Of a stretch of 64,000 nucleotides of DNA, positions 18,931 through 27,463 are shown one piece after another. The notes beneath the pieces are model-generated. The model did not search any database. It was not told the DNA's origin and saw nothing but the letters and a program-made list of their open reading frames with translations. The first letter of the stretch is position 1. Each line of letters opens with the position of its first letter. Location of the stretch: contig UQRW01000003.1 in assembly GCA_900543515.1 (NCBI GenBank), positions 15,997 through 79,996 on the forward strand, read 5' to 3'. The stretch is from an uncultured Collinsella sp. Its GTDB lineage: Bacteria > Actinomycetota > Coriobacteriia > Coriobacteriales > Coriobacteriaceae. Made by a program: the position numbers and the translations under genes.

Positions 18931-21231
18931 ATGTTCGCTGCCGCCATCTCGCTCGTCGGTCTTGCGGCGACCGTCTACCTTGTCTTGCGCGAGGCCAAGG
19001 CCATTCGCGCTCAGTCGGGCACCGTTGCCAAGGGCGCCTTCGCCTGGAGCGTCGCCTTTGGCCTGTTCCAGCTCTTTTTGACCGTCTGGGGCGCTATTGG
19101 CCTCGTCGCGCAGAACGAGCCGCTCGCCTTCGTGATGCTCATCCTGACCAACGCCATCCTCACCGGCTGCGCTTGGGCCAGCATCGCCCGCGACCGCATC
19201 GCCCCGCGCGTCTTTGCGTTCGCCGGGCCCGACGCCCCCGCCCCCACCGGCAAGCTCGCCCGCCTGCGCGGAGCCTTTGTGGGTAAACCGCTCGTCGCCG
19301 CCGTCCTGTGCCTGCTGCTCGCCGGCGTCTTTGCGCTGCTGGGCATGGAGGTCTCGTCCAACCACGACTTTACCTGGGTCTACCCCCTGTGCATCCTGCT
19401 CGAGTGGGCCATCATCACCACGCTCATGGTCGGCCTGTTCTTCCTGTTCCAGCGCCACGGCGCAGCCCCCGCGGTCTTGGCCTTTGCCCTCTTTGTCCTG
19501 GGCATTGCCGAGTTCTTCGTCATCACGTTTAAATCCATGCCCATCCAGCCGGGCGACCTTTCGGCCATCTCCACCGCCGCCGCGGTCGCCGGCACCGGCT
19601 ACACCTTCTCGATCTCGCTGTTCTGCGTGCTGTCCATGGGCTTTACCGCCATCGCCATGCTGCTGTGCGAGTACGCCGGCCTGGTGGCACCGCACCGTCA
19701 GAAGGGCGCCGCCAACGCCAAGCGCATGCTGCTCACCAACCTGCTCGTCGCCGTGCTGTGCCTGGGCGGTGTGACCGCACACGTCACGCTCATCGACTAC
19801 TACAACACCCTCGGCATCACCGTCTACACCTGGCGCCCGCTCGAGAGCTACTGGCGCGAGGGCTACCTGCCCGCTTTCATTAGCGCAGCGCAGTCCATCA
19901 AGCCGCCCAAACCCGCCGACTACTCCGTCGACGATGCCAAGGCCACGCTCAAAAAGTACGCCAAGGCCTATGACAAATCCGACGCGGCTAAGAGCGATGA
20001 GCGCGCCGCCGCAAAGGAGCAGTTCGACAGCGAGAAGCCCACGGTCATCGCCATCATGAACGAGACCTTCTCGGATCTGTCGATCTACCAGAACATGCGC
20101 GCCGGCTACGAGGGCCCGCAGTACTTTAAGAACCTGTCCAACTGCCTCAGCCGCGGCAAGCTCTACGTGAGCGCCTACGGCGGCGGTACCGCCAATACCG
20201 AGTTTGAGTTTATGACCGGCAACTCCATGGCCAACCTGGGCTCGGGCGTGTACCCCTACACCATCTACAACATGGAAACGACCGGGAACCTGGCAGAGCA
20301 GTTCAAGTCGCTCGGATATTCCACCACGGCCATGCACCCCAACCACGCCACCAACTGGAACCGCGAGAACGTGTACAAGGACTTTGGCTTTGACCGGTTC
20401 CTGTCCATCAACGACTTCCAGGGAGCCGACACTCTGCGCGGTATGGTGACCGACCAGGCGACCTATGACAAGATTCTTGAGCTGCTCGACCAGAACGCCG
20501 ATCCGCAGTTTATCTTCGACGTGACCATGCAGAACCACTCGGGCTACGACACGGGCCTGCTGCCGGTCGACAAGCAGATGCACCTGAACATCGACACGAC
20601 CGATCTGGACGCCAAGACCGTCGAGGACGGCACGCTCTCCGATGTCGACGAGTACGTCTCGTGCATCGAGCAGTCCGACCAGGCGCTGCGCTACTTCCTT
20701 AACGCCCTGAGCAAGCTCGACCGCAAGGTGGTCGTGGTGTTCTGGGGCGATCACCAGCCGTTCTTCCCGTCCAAGTTCAACGACAAGTGGTTTACCGGTG
20801 AGGACGACGCCACGCATCAGGAGCGTCTGTGGCAGACCGACTACATCATCTGGGCCAACTACGACGTTGCCGGCTGCGACCAGACGAGCGAGGTCGACGA
20901 CCTGTCCACCAACTACCTGTCCACGCAGCTTATGCAGCTGATCGGCGCACCCCTCTCCGACTACCAGAAGGCGCACATGACGCTGCGTGAGTCGCTGCCC
21001 GCCATCAACTCGGTGGGCTACGAGGACGCCAGCCTGCGCTGGGCGCTCTCCTCCAACGTCACCGGCGACGACGCCGCCGCAGCAGCCGCCACCAAGGCGC
21101 GCGAGGATTACGCCAAGATGCAGTACTACGAGATGTTCCGCGACGGCAAGAACGTCTACACCGAGCATTTCCAGACCGAGGCCAACGAAACCGACCCCAA
21201 CCTGGCACCGGGTACGACCAAGATCAAGTAG
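18931..21231 (+). CDS. LTA synthase / phosphoglycerol transferase-like membrane protein
   Basis: A 766-residue membrane enzyme of the LtaS/MdoB sulfatase-fold group, which moves glycerol-phosphate or related groups onto cell-envelope glycans on the outer face of the membrane. Several hydrophobic segments fill the first 330 residues. The catalytic domain follows: IAIMNETFSDL (metal site), GGGTANTEFEFMTG with the nucleophilic threonine, the AMHPNHATNWNRENVYKDFGF region, MQNHSGYD and FWGDHQPF. ATG 18931 is chosen because GAGGAG precedes it; an in-frame GTG lies 15 bases upstream. It is alone in its unit, followed by a palindrome and the surface-protein locus. The donor and acceptor are unknown. 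Confidence 0.87.
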   Translation: MFAAAISLVGLAATVYLVLREAKAIRAQSGTVAKGAFAWSVAFGLFQLFLTVWGAIGLVAQNEPLAFVMLILTNAILTGCAWASIARDRIAPRVFAFAGPDAPAPTGKLARLRGAFVGKPLVAAVLCLLLAGVFALLGMEVSSNHDFTWVYPLCILLEWAIITTLMVGLFFLFQRHGAAPAVLAFALFVLGIAEFFVITFKSMPIQPGDLSAISTAAAVAGTGYTFSISLFCVLSMGFTAIAMLLCEYAGLVAPHRQKGAANAKRMLLTNLLVAVLCLGGVTAHVTLIDYYNTLGITVYTWRPLESYWREGYLPAFISAAQSIKPPKPADYSVDDAKATLKKYAKAYDKSDAAKSDERAAAKEQFDSEKPTVIAIMNETFSDLSIYQNMRAGYEGPQYFKNLSNCLSRGKLYVSAYGGGTANTEFEFMTGNSMANLGSGVYPYTIYNMETTGNLAEQFKSLGYSTTAMHPNHATNWNRENVYKDFGFDRFLSINDFQGADTLRGMVTDQATYDKILELLDQNADPQFIFDVTMQNHSGYDTGLLPVDKQMHLNIDTTDLDAKTVEDGTLSDVDEYVSCIEQSDQALRYFLNALSKLDRKVVVVFWGDHQPFFPSKFNDKWFTGEDDATHQERLWQTDYIIWANYDVAGCDQTSEVDDLSTNYLSTQLMQLIGAPLSDYQKAHMTLRESLPAINSVGYEDASLRWALSSNVTGDDAAAAAATKAREDYAKMQYYEMFRDGKNVYTEHFQTEANETDPNLAPGTTKIK

Positions 21232-21251
21232 CGGGTCACTCATAACTGGTT

Positions 21252-21382
21252 CGTCTGCCCGGCGGCGCGGAACGTAAGGTTCCCTGCTCGGACAGTCCTG
21301 CTCGCACGGAGAGCACATTAAGTGCTCTCCGGCTCGTGCGGAACTCGCGATGAACCTTACGTTCCGCGTCGCCGGGCAGACG
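21252..21382. repeat. 131-bp palindrome, type I (left of surface-protein locus)
   Basis: Arms of 30 bases (21252-21281 / 21353-21382) pair at 29 of 30 positions. The core carries TTCCCTGCTC, ACAGTCCTGC, an inner stem GAGAGCAC-ATTAA-GTGCTCTC (21309-21329) and GCGGAACTCGCGATGAA. The same core, with different arms and a different inner stem, appears inverted at 26630-26758 and again at 63927-64000. Confidence 0.8.
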
Positions 21383-21439
21383 CCTTGTTGTTGGAGCGCG
21401 GCTTGTCGTAGGGGTATCCGCTGAACATATATAAGTCGA

Positions 21440-21462
21440 AGGCCACGTCATGTGGCCTTTTT
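21440..21462 (+). terminator. Intrinsic terminator before the first hairpin array
   Basis: AGGCCAC-GTCA-TGTGGCCT followed by TTTT. Its stem sequence is the same GGCCAC/GTGGCC as the inner stem of the palindrome at 26630-26758. Confidence 0.65.
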
Positions 21463-21468
21463 GCATCC

Positions 21469-21830
21469 GGAAACCGTGTCCCAGAATTCACGTCCGGAAC
21501 GGGATGCAGTTTCCGCTTGGGACCCGATTGGGAAAGTGTGTCCCACTATTCAGCTGGATTCCGGGATGTATTTTCCGGTTGAGGCTCGTTGGGAAAGTGC
21601 GTCCCACTTTGGGGGCTGATTCTGGGACGTGGTTTCCGGTTGGCTCTCATTGGGAAAGTTCATCCCATTTCTCGGCCTAATTATGGGACGCAGTTTCCCG
21701 TTGAGGACCCTTTGGGAAAGTGCGTCCCGGTCCGGGCGCTCAAACTGGGATGGATTTTCCGGATGAGGGCTTGACGGAAAATGTGTCCCGTTCCGGGCGC
21801 TAATTGTGGGATGCAGTTTCCGCTTGCGGA
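21469..21830. repeat. Array of six ~62-bp hairpin repeats, copy 1
   Basis: Six units begin with GGAAA at 21469, 21531, 21592, 21653, 21715 and 21776 (period 61-62). Each unit has the form GGGAAAnnGnnTCCCA, about 17 bases, TGGGAnGnnTTTCC, then a 14-base linker. Every unit can therefore fold into a stem of up to 15 bp. Frames through the array are partly open only because of the repeat composition. The 679-base gap between the LTA-synthase-like gene and the surface-protein gene holds this array, the palindrome at 21252 and two terminators. Confidence 0.85.
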
Positions 21831-21847
21831 GTCTCCACTCAACAGAA

Positions 21848-21884
21848 AACCCGGGTGGCCTGTTTTTTGGCTACCCGGGTTTTT
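21848..21884 (-). terminator. Terminator of the surface-protein gene
   Basis: AACCCGGGT-GGCC and GGCT-ACCCGGGTT form a strong stem around a T-rich loop, flanked by T and A runs on the two strands. It lies 27 bases beyond the stop codon of the surface-protein gene. Confidence 0.75.
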
Positions 21885-21910
21885 GGGTTGTCGATATGTT
21901 CGACTGGCTA

Positions 21911-24900
21911 CTAGTGGGTCTTGCGGCGCTTGATCAGCATGATGAGGGCTATCACTACGAGCGTTGCTCCCGCTGCTGCTGCGGTGGCGACTAGGGCGAA
22001 TGTTTGGTCGCCGGTGTTTGCGAGGTTCTTCGCTGTGGTCGTAGTCTTGACCTTGGTGTCGGTCTTAGCTCCGTTGTCGGACTTGGGCTTGTCCGGGTTC
22101 GTCGGGGTCTCAGGAGTCTCGGGGTCCTTTGAGCCTTCGGAATCGGTTGGGCCGGCGGTGTTTACCAGCGTATGGTCCAGGAACTTCTTGGCGCCCGCAC
22201 TTGCCTGTGAGAACAGGCGGCGCGTGCGGATCGGGGTGGCGTTCACCGTTGTGGGCGCCGTCTCCTCGGCCTCGATATTCACGAGCGTCGTGCCGGTGTC
22301 GAGGCCCACGTCGTTGTATCCCACGTGGCAGTAATACTGCGCACCGTCATCGTCTGCGGTCAGGTCAATCTCGAGCTTTGAGGCCGTTCCAGCCGCGAGG
22401 TTGCCATCGGCACCCACGAGCTTAAACTCTGTCTCGCCGCGGCCCTTGCGGTACCACATATAGGTCGGTGCCAGCCCTGTTTCGCTATCGTCGGCACCGA
22501 GTTGCTTCACATGGCCAATCGCCGAGAGCGTCAGGTGGCTTCCCGCCGCGCGCTCAACCGAAGAGTCGTATCCAAGATCCGACCCCTCCGCAGCATCCGC
22601 CGCAGGTCCGCTCACGGTCATCGTCATGCCATCGGGCATGGTCTTGACCGTGATGATTGCCGAGCGAATACCTGTTTCGGTCGTGGATCCGTTCTTAACG
22701 ACGGCGATGGCGAATCGATACTCCGTATTGGGCTGCAGCCCATCCCACTTGAGCGAGGTCTGCGTGTTGTCGGCAATCTTCCAGCTATTGACGACCGCAT
22801 CCGCCGCATTGCTCTGCAGCATGCCCACGCCGTAGCTAAAGCCACTCTTGTTTGCGAGTACATCGTCCCAGCTAAACGTAACGCTGGTCGAATCGACGGC
22901 GTTTGCCGTAAAGCCCGTCACGGCCGGCGCGTCGGGCATCTCGACGTCCTTAACGTCATAGCCCACGATCCAGAACTGGTCGGTGTCCTTGGTGCCGAGC
23001 TTGTCGCCCGAGTCTGCCTCGAACTTGTCGACATCCACCGCGTTGACGCCCAGACGCCACACAAAACCGTACTTGCCCTGCGCGGCCTCGGGCAGGTTGT
23101 CGACGGTGCCGCCGTATTCGGTCGATTCACTCGAGGAGTTACCCGTAGTAAAGCCGGCGTTGGCACCAAAGCACAGGCCGCCAAACAACTCGTGCTTTGC
23201 GAGCTTCGCGCCCATGACAACGCTGCCGTTCAGCGTCAAGCCGAGCTCGAGCTCCTGCTCCTTGCCCTCCTCGACTTCGATGGTCTGCTCAATGCTCGCC
23301 CCCGACTGCGCGGCGGCGCCGTTAAACCCATCGTGCGTGTAGGCGCGCGTTACGCCAGGCTTGCCCAGGCCAAAGGAATCCCCAACGGGAGTCTCGCCGT
23401 TGAGCGTCGTTTGATAGGTTCCGGGTTCTCCCGACCGGTTGGTCAAAAAGTAGCTGAGCGGCGTCATATTGTGCTGTTTGGCAATGCGGTCATAGGCCTC
23501 GACATTAACGACCGAGGTCTGCGCGCCGAGCGACACGGGCGCCGCCATCACGCCCTTGCCACCAGTTTCCTCATTTTCGATCTCATACTCGTAATAGACC
23601 ATCGGAATCGTGTAGAGCACGGCCTTGTCACCCTCGCCGGCATGCGACTCATAGCTTACGCTTGCGCTGACCGTGCGCTCGCTCCGGTAGTCATAGCATC
23701 CCTCGGCGGCAAAATCGACTGAAGCACTCATCGCGACCAGGGGCGGACCGGTCTGCACCTCGACGGCAACGCCCAACTCGGCGCCAATGGTATAGCCCTG
23801 GGATGTCCCCGTGCCCTTTTCCTCTCCGTATGACGTGCCGCCCAACACCAGATAGCCGTATGCCTGCTCCAGATCCTCAACATAGGGCGCATCCTGCAGC
23901 ACGGCAAGCACGCGCGGGTTGGTATAGACCTTGTAGCGGTCCTTGTACGTGATCTTGACGCTGTCGTTGTCGACATCGGGCAGCGCGAGCGAGATAAATG
24001 TGCCGTAGGTAGTGCCGCGACGGTTGCTCTCGCTAATCACCTGCTCCTCGCCGCGGCGCACCTTTCCGTTCTCGTCGAGCGAAAAATGCGAGGCGGTCAT
24101 CCAATAGTAGTCATCGTTCTTGCGCAGGTCCTCGTCGCGGTGCTTGCCCACCACGGCGATAAAGCTCTCGTTATAGCGGTCCGAACCCGAGACGCTGCCC
24201 GCCTTGACGTCGCTGATCCACACCTGTTCTATACCCTTGTGGTCATGCTTGTTGCTGCTGTTGTATTGCTGACCGCTCATGCTCATGGTTCCGACCATGG
24301 ACCCCAAGCCCTGAGCCCCGCTCTGTGCCGTGTTGCAGGCAAAGTCGCGGAACACATCGCCGCCCACGAGCACCTCGTCAACCGCCAGCTGCTCGGACAG
24401 GCCGTCAAGGTTGGCAGTGGCAAGGGCAATAGGCGCCAAGGTGCACGGATAGCGCTTATCCTGAGCGCCATCCTTCCATGCGCTGTTGGGCACATGCATC
24501 AGCCCATAGGAGGCGAGGAGCCCGTCTCTGTATTCCTTACAATCGGAAAGCTTGAACTCGCCAGACTCCGAGTCAAAATACGCGTAGCGGTACAGCGCGC
24601 CGTACAGCCCCTTGCTGCCGTCAGAAGCGCCGTAATCAAAAGCGCTGCGTTGCCAGTCATAGCCCGCAAGAATAAGGCCCGTGACAGTTTCACCCGTCTT
24701 CTTTCCTTCTTCATCGTAGGCGGCAAACGTGCCGAACGTCGCATTCGCAGCGACCATGGTCTTGCCGTTCGCGGAGAGGGAGATTGCGCCCGCGTCGCCC
24801 AGAGCATCGACATGGACGAGCGCACCCTTGGATGCATCCCACGAAAACAGCTCGCAATGCGTCGACTTATCAATATTCTTCTTGCCGCAGGGTGCCGAGA

Positions 24901-25999
24901 CCACGATGGCGAGGTCATCGCAAAAATCGCGATCGAGGTCGCCGGCCGCTAGCGAAACGACAGGAGCTGACTGAAGCTGCGTCCAGGAGTCGTTCCCGCC
25001 CTTGTTGTGCGTGGTGTAGTCCGCGGCGTTACCGGCATCGATCTTGACGACGCTTTGCTTCCAGTTGCCGCCCTCCAAGTCATACATGTCGACTACAGCC
25101 TTGCGCACGCCGTTCTCGTCGACATAGCAGCCCGCGTAGACAAAAAGCTCGTCGACGCCGTCGCCATCGACATCGCCCGCCTCGACATCAAAGACGGCGT
25201 CGTGCTCTTGCAGGTAACCGGCATCCAGGTACTTAAAACGGCCTTCGTACATCATATTAGTGTTGACCGTCACCGGCAGGTGTGTGTCGAGAGTGCGCGT
25301 ACGCCCGTTGCTAAACGAGTAGAGGACCAGCTCAACCTTTCCGGCGTATGACTTGCCGTCAATCGTCGTGGAGGAACTGTCGCCGTAGGCACGGAGCTCG
25401 GCAACGCGGCTCTTTTTGCCCGTGCTGGCGTCGCTGCAGAACTCAACACTCGTGGCGTGAATGCCCGAGAAACCGTTGTTGTCGTTGGCGAGTACTGTTG
25501 AGGACTCATTGTTGCTTAGGTACGACCAGGTGCCGCCACCGTAGTCGCTATGCTTGTAGAGATCGCTGTTCGTATCGAAGTTGTTGACGTTTTGCCAGAA
25601 CTTTGCGGCGCCCCACACACTTCCATAGCCATCGGTGAGTTTGCTGCTGCCGCCAATGTCACCGCGCTCGACGTTCTCGAGCTTGTCGCGCAGAGTGTAG
25701 CGATTGCCATGGCTACCGTTAGCTGCCATATAGACCTCGCTGCGCGTGGCAAACGTCGTGGGGGTATCAGTGGAATAGGGGCCAACGGTATCGGCCGGAA
25801 TGTCCTCGCTCGTGCCCAGACCCAGGGCTTGATAATCCTGCTCGGTCATATCGGTGATTGCGGGCGCGTCTGCCGCCTGGGCAACCTGGGGCGTGGCCGT
25901 GAAGCAGGCGACGCTCGTGGCGATCAACGCAGCAAGCGCCGCCGTCCCAACAAGCGGGATTTTCGACAGCCTACGGATACGGAGGTGTGGAACGTACAT
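21911..25999 (-). CDS. Large sortase-anchored surface protein with FG-GAP/VCBS-like repeats and Fn3
   Basis: A 1362-residue exported protein. The signal peptide occupies about residues 1-42 (basic start, LVGTAALAALIATSVACFTA, cleavage near AQAADAP). The N-terminal half has Asp/Gly-rich calcium-loop repeats such as DVEAGDVDGDGVDELFVYAG and LAAGDLDRDFCDDLAIVVS, like FG-GAP/VCBS beta-propeller blades. A fibronectin type III domain (about VTGFTANAVDSTSVTFSWDD to AIITVKTMP) and an Ig-like module follow. The end is a Pro/Lys/Thr linker, the sortase motif LANTG, a hydrophobic helix and KRRKTH, so it is cell-wall anchored. ATG 25999 has GAGG upstream and gives the best signal peptide. A role as adhesin or glycan binder is inferred. 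Both sides carry matching repeat arrays and palindromes. Confidence 0.85.
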   Translation of the reverse strand: MYVPHLRIRRLSKIPLVGTAALAALIATSVACFTATPQVAQAADAPAITDMTEQDYQALGLGTSEDIPADTVGPYSTDTPTTFATRSEVYMAANGSHGNRYTLRDKLENVERGDIGGSSKLTDGYGSVWGAAKFWQNVNNFDTNSDLYKHSDYGGGTWSYLSNNESSTVLANDNNGFSGIHATSVEFCSDASTGKKSRVAELRAYGDSSSTTIDGKSYAGKVELVLYSFSNGRTRTLDTHLPVTVNTNMMYEGRFKYLDAGYLQEHDAVFDVEAGDVDGDGVDELFVYAGCYVDENGVRKAVVDMYDLEGGNWKQSVVKIDAGNAADYTTHNKGGNDSWTQLQSAPVVSLAAGDLDRDFCDDLAIVVSAPCGKKNIDKSTHCELFSWDASKGALVHVDALGDAGAISLSANGKTMVAANATFGTFAAYDEEGKKTGETVTGLILAGYDWQRSAFDYGASDGSKGLYGALYRYAYFDSESGEFKLSDCKEYRDGLLASYGLMHVPNSAWKDGAQDKRYPCTLAPIALATANLDGLSEQLAVDEVLVGGDVFRDFACNTAQSGAQGLGSMVGTMSMSGQQYNSSNKHDHKGIEQVWISDVKAGSVSGSDRYNESFIAVVGKHRDEDLRKNDDYYWMTASHFSLDENGKVRRGEEQVISESNRRGTTYGTFISLALPDVDNDSVKITYKDRYKVYTNPRVLAVLQDAPYVEDLEQAYGYLVLGGTSYGEEKGTGTSQGYTIGAELGVAVEVQTGPPLVAMSASVDFAAEGCYDYRSERTVSASVSYESHAGEGDKAVLYTIPMVYYEYEIENEETGGKGVMAAPVSLGAQTSVVNVEAYDRIAKQHNMTPLSYFLTNRSGEPGTYQTTLNGETPVGDSFGLGKPGVTRAYTHDGFNGAAAQSGASIEQTIEVEEGKEQELELGLTLNGSVVMGAKLAKHELFGGLCFGANAGFTTGNSSSESTEYGGTVDNLPEAAQGKYGFVWRLGVNAVDVDKFEADSGDKLGTKDTDQFWIVGYDVKDVEMPDAPAVTGFTANAVDSTSVTFSWDDVLANKSGFSYGVGMLQSNAADAVVNSWKIADNTQTSLKWDGLQPNTEYRFAIAVVKNGSTTETGIRSAIITVKTMPDGMTMTVSGPAADAAEGSDLGYDSSVERAAGSHLTLSAIGHVKQLGADDSETGLAPTYMWYRKGRGETEFKLVGADGNLAAGTASKLEIDLTADDDGAQYYCHVGYNDVGLDTGTTLVNIEAEETAPTTVNATPIRTRRLFSQASAGAKKFLDHTLVNTAGPTDSEGSKDPETPETPTNPDKPKSDNGAKTDTKVKTTTTAKNLANTGDQTFALVATAAAAGATLVVIALIMLIKRRKTH

Positions 26000-26068
26000 G
26001 AGGGACCTCGCTTTATTCGAGTGGAGTGGACTCATTTTTGCAAATGATACGTCCGATGCCCGATATCA

Positions 26069-26103
26069 CGTGTCTCATTTTCGCCAACGGCGTGTCTCAT
26101 TTT
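26069..26103 (-). promoter_or_regulatory. Tandem operator-like repeats upstream of the surface-protein gene
   Basis: CGTGTCTCATTTT occurs at 26069-26081 and 26091-26103, exactly 22 bases apart (two helical turns), 70-100 bases before the start codon. A partial third copy, CTCATTTTT, lies at about 26031. Same-face direct repeats suggest a dimeric regulator; no regulator is identified. Confidence 0.5.
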
Positions 26104-26122
26104 TGAGAATCCGAGATGCCGC

Positions 26123-26590
26123 GGAAATCTTATCCCAGCTCAAAGGCCATTTCTGGGATGTATTTTCCGTCGAGTGCCTCATCGGGAAACTGCATCCCAT
26201 TTCAAGCGTCGATTCTTGGACGCACTTTCCCCTTAGACCCTCAACCGGAAACCGCATCCCACTTTGAGCGCAAATTCCGGGATGCATTTTCCGCTTGAGC
26301 CTCATTGGGAAACGGCGTCCCACTTTGAGGGCTGATTGTGGGATGCATTTTCCGGTTTTGCTCTCATTGGGAAAATGCATCCCGTTTCTTGACCGAATAA
26401 TGGGACGCAATTTCCCGTTGGAGCGCCTTTGGGAAAGTGTGTCCCACTTCGACCGCCCAGAGTGGGATGCACTTTCCGCAAAGCACCTCAACGGGAAACT
26501 ACGTCCCATTCCAAAGGCAATTTCCGGGACGCATTTTTCGAAAGCCTGACCATCCGGAAAGCCCGTCCCACTTTGGACGCATCCGGGCAC
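26123..26590. repeat. Array of eight ~62-bp hairpin repeats, copy 2
   Basis: Units begin with GGAAA at 26123, 26185, 26247, 26308, 26370, 26432, 26494 and 26556, with the same plan and the same orientation as the array at 21469. Unit by unit, the second to seventh units match the first to sixth of the other array better than their own neighbours do: for example units at 26308, 26370 and 26432 correspond to those at 21592, 21653 and 21715, including the linkers CTCTCATT and CCCTTT/CGCCTTT. With the flanking palindrome this explains nearly all of the roughly 800 bases without a gene between the surface-protein and flavodoxin-like genes. Confidence 0.85.
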
Positions 26591-26629
26591 GGAACCATCG
26601 ACCTATCAGGCCTCCCATCAATAAAGAGG

Positions 26630-26758
26630 CGTCCTCCCGGACGGCGGGGCACGAAGTTCATCGCGAGTTCCGCACGCAAAGAAGGCCACTTAATGTGGCC
26701 TTCGTCTTGCGCAGGACTGTAGAGCAGGGAACTTCGTGCCCCGACGCCCGGGAGGACG
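26630..26758. repeat. 129-bp palindrome, type I (right of surface-protein locus)
   Basis: Arms of 29 bases (26630-26658 / 26730-26758) pair at 27 of 29 positions. The core contains TTCATCGCGAGTTCCGCACG, an inner stem AAGGCCAC-TTAAT-GTGGCCTT and GCAGGACTGT...GAGCAGGGAA. It is the inverted counterpart of 21252-21382: the core is the same, while arms and inner stem differ with pairing preserved. Confidence 0.8.
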
Positions 26759-26800
26759 TTTCATTTAGAAAGATGGACCGACCGCCGTCAGCGATGGGAG

Positions 26801-27358
26801 CTACTCCCCCAGCACGGCCTTTTTGGCGGCTGCAGCCATGTTGTCCAGATCTTCCTTGGTGGGGTGATCCTTTGCGGCAACCCAGTTGTCGAGCAGCATC
26901 TTATAGCGCGCGTTGTCGGGATCTTGCTCGAGCATGGCCTCGTAGCGCTGCTTGACCGCGGGGCCCATCTTGCCCTGGCACATCGCCCAGCCCGCAAGCT
27001 CGGCATCCCCAGCCAAATTGGAAGTTACGCGGTCGATAATCTGCTGGTAATAGCTCTGATCGGCCCCAAAGCCGCAGGTGCCAAACAGGAAGACGCGCTT
27101 GCCGTGCAAAGCGGAGAGCAACGCCGCGACCGAAGGCGTGCACGCGCCCTTGTCGCACCAAAAACCGACGAGCACCGTGTCGGCCGCGCAGGCGCCCTGC
27201 GCCTCGAGCGCAACCTGATCTGCATCCGCATCGTCGCTCAACGCCGCGGCATGGACAAACTCAACACCCGCAGCCTGCAGAGCGCGCTTGATCGCGCCCG
27301 AAACCATCCTGGTATTACCGCTCTTGCTGTTAACCACCAAAGAGCACGTCATAGTCAC
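26801..27358 (-). CDS. Flavodoxin-like protein
   Basis: A 185-residue protein beginning SLVVNSKSGNTRMV, which matches the FMN phosphate loop of flavodoxins, followed by strand/helix pattern VLVGFWCDKGACTPSVAALLSAL and VFLFGTCGFGADQSYYQQI. It probably binds FMN and carries electrons to a reductase in the cytoplasm. The last 60 residues are helical and beyond a minimal flavodoxin core. The start may be GTG 27358 or ATG 27352, since GAGG lies upstream of both. No redox partner gene is adjacent. A flavodoxin-fold reductase is an alternative. Confidence 0.75.
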   Translation of the reverse strand: MTMTCSLVVNSKSGNTRMVSGAIKRALQAAGVEFVHAAALSDDADADQVALEAQGACAADTVLVGFWCDKGACTPSVAALLSALHGKRVFLFGTCGFGADQSYYQQIIDRVTSNLAGDAELAGWAMCQGKMGPAVKQRYEAMLEQDPDNARYKMLLDNWVAAKDHPTKEDLDNMAAAAKKAVLGE

Positions 27359-27463
27359 GTTGCCTCGTTTCCCCCAAAACTAAAGCCACTAATGCAATTT
27401 ATTAGATGAATATCTTAGTACTAACAACGCAGATGTAAACCATCTGCCGCTAATCGGTAGCCC

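Noticed and set aside
18739..21318. An 859-codon frame antisense to the LTA-synthase-like gene
   Set aside because: Low-complexity Gly/Val/Asp shadow with no start signal; the sense gene has membrane helices and catalytic motifs.
26075..26590. A 171-codon frame through the hairpin array (and shorter ones on the other strand and in the first array)
   Set aside because: Frames are open on both strands only because the unit is nearly palindromic; the 61-62-base period is not a multiple of three, so no protein repeat is kept in phase.
21469..26590. CRISPR arrays
   Set aside because: Units diverge from each other, have no identical repeat with unique spacers, and no cas genes are near.
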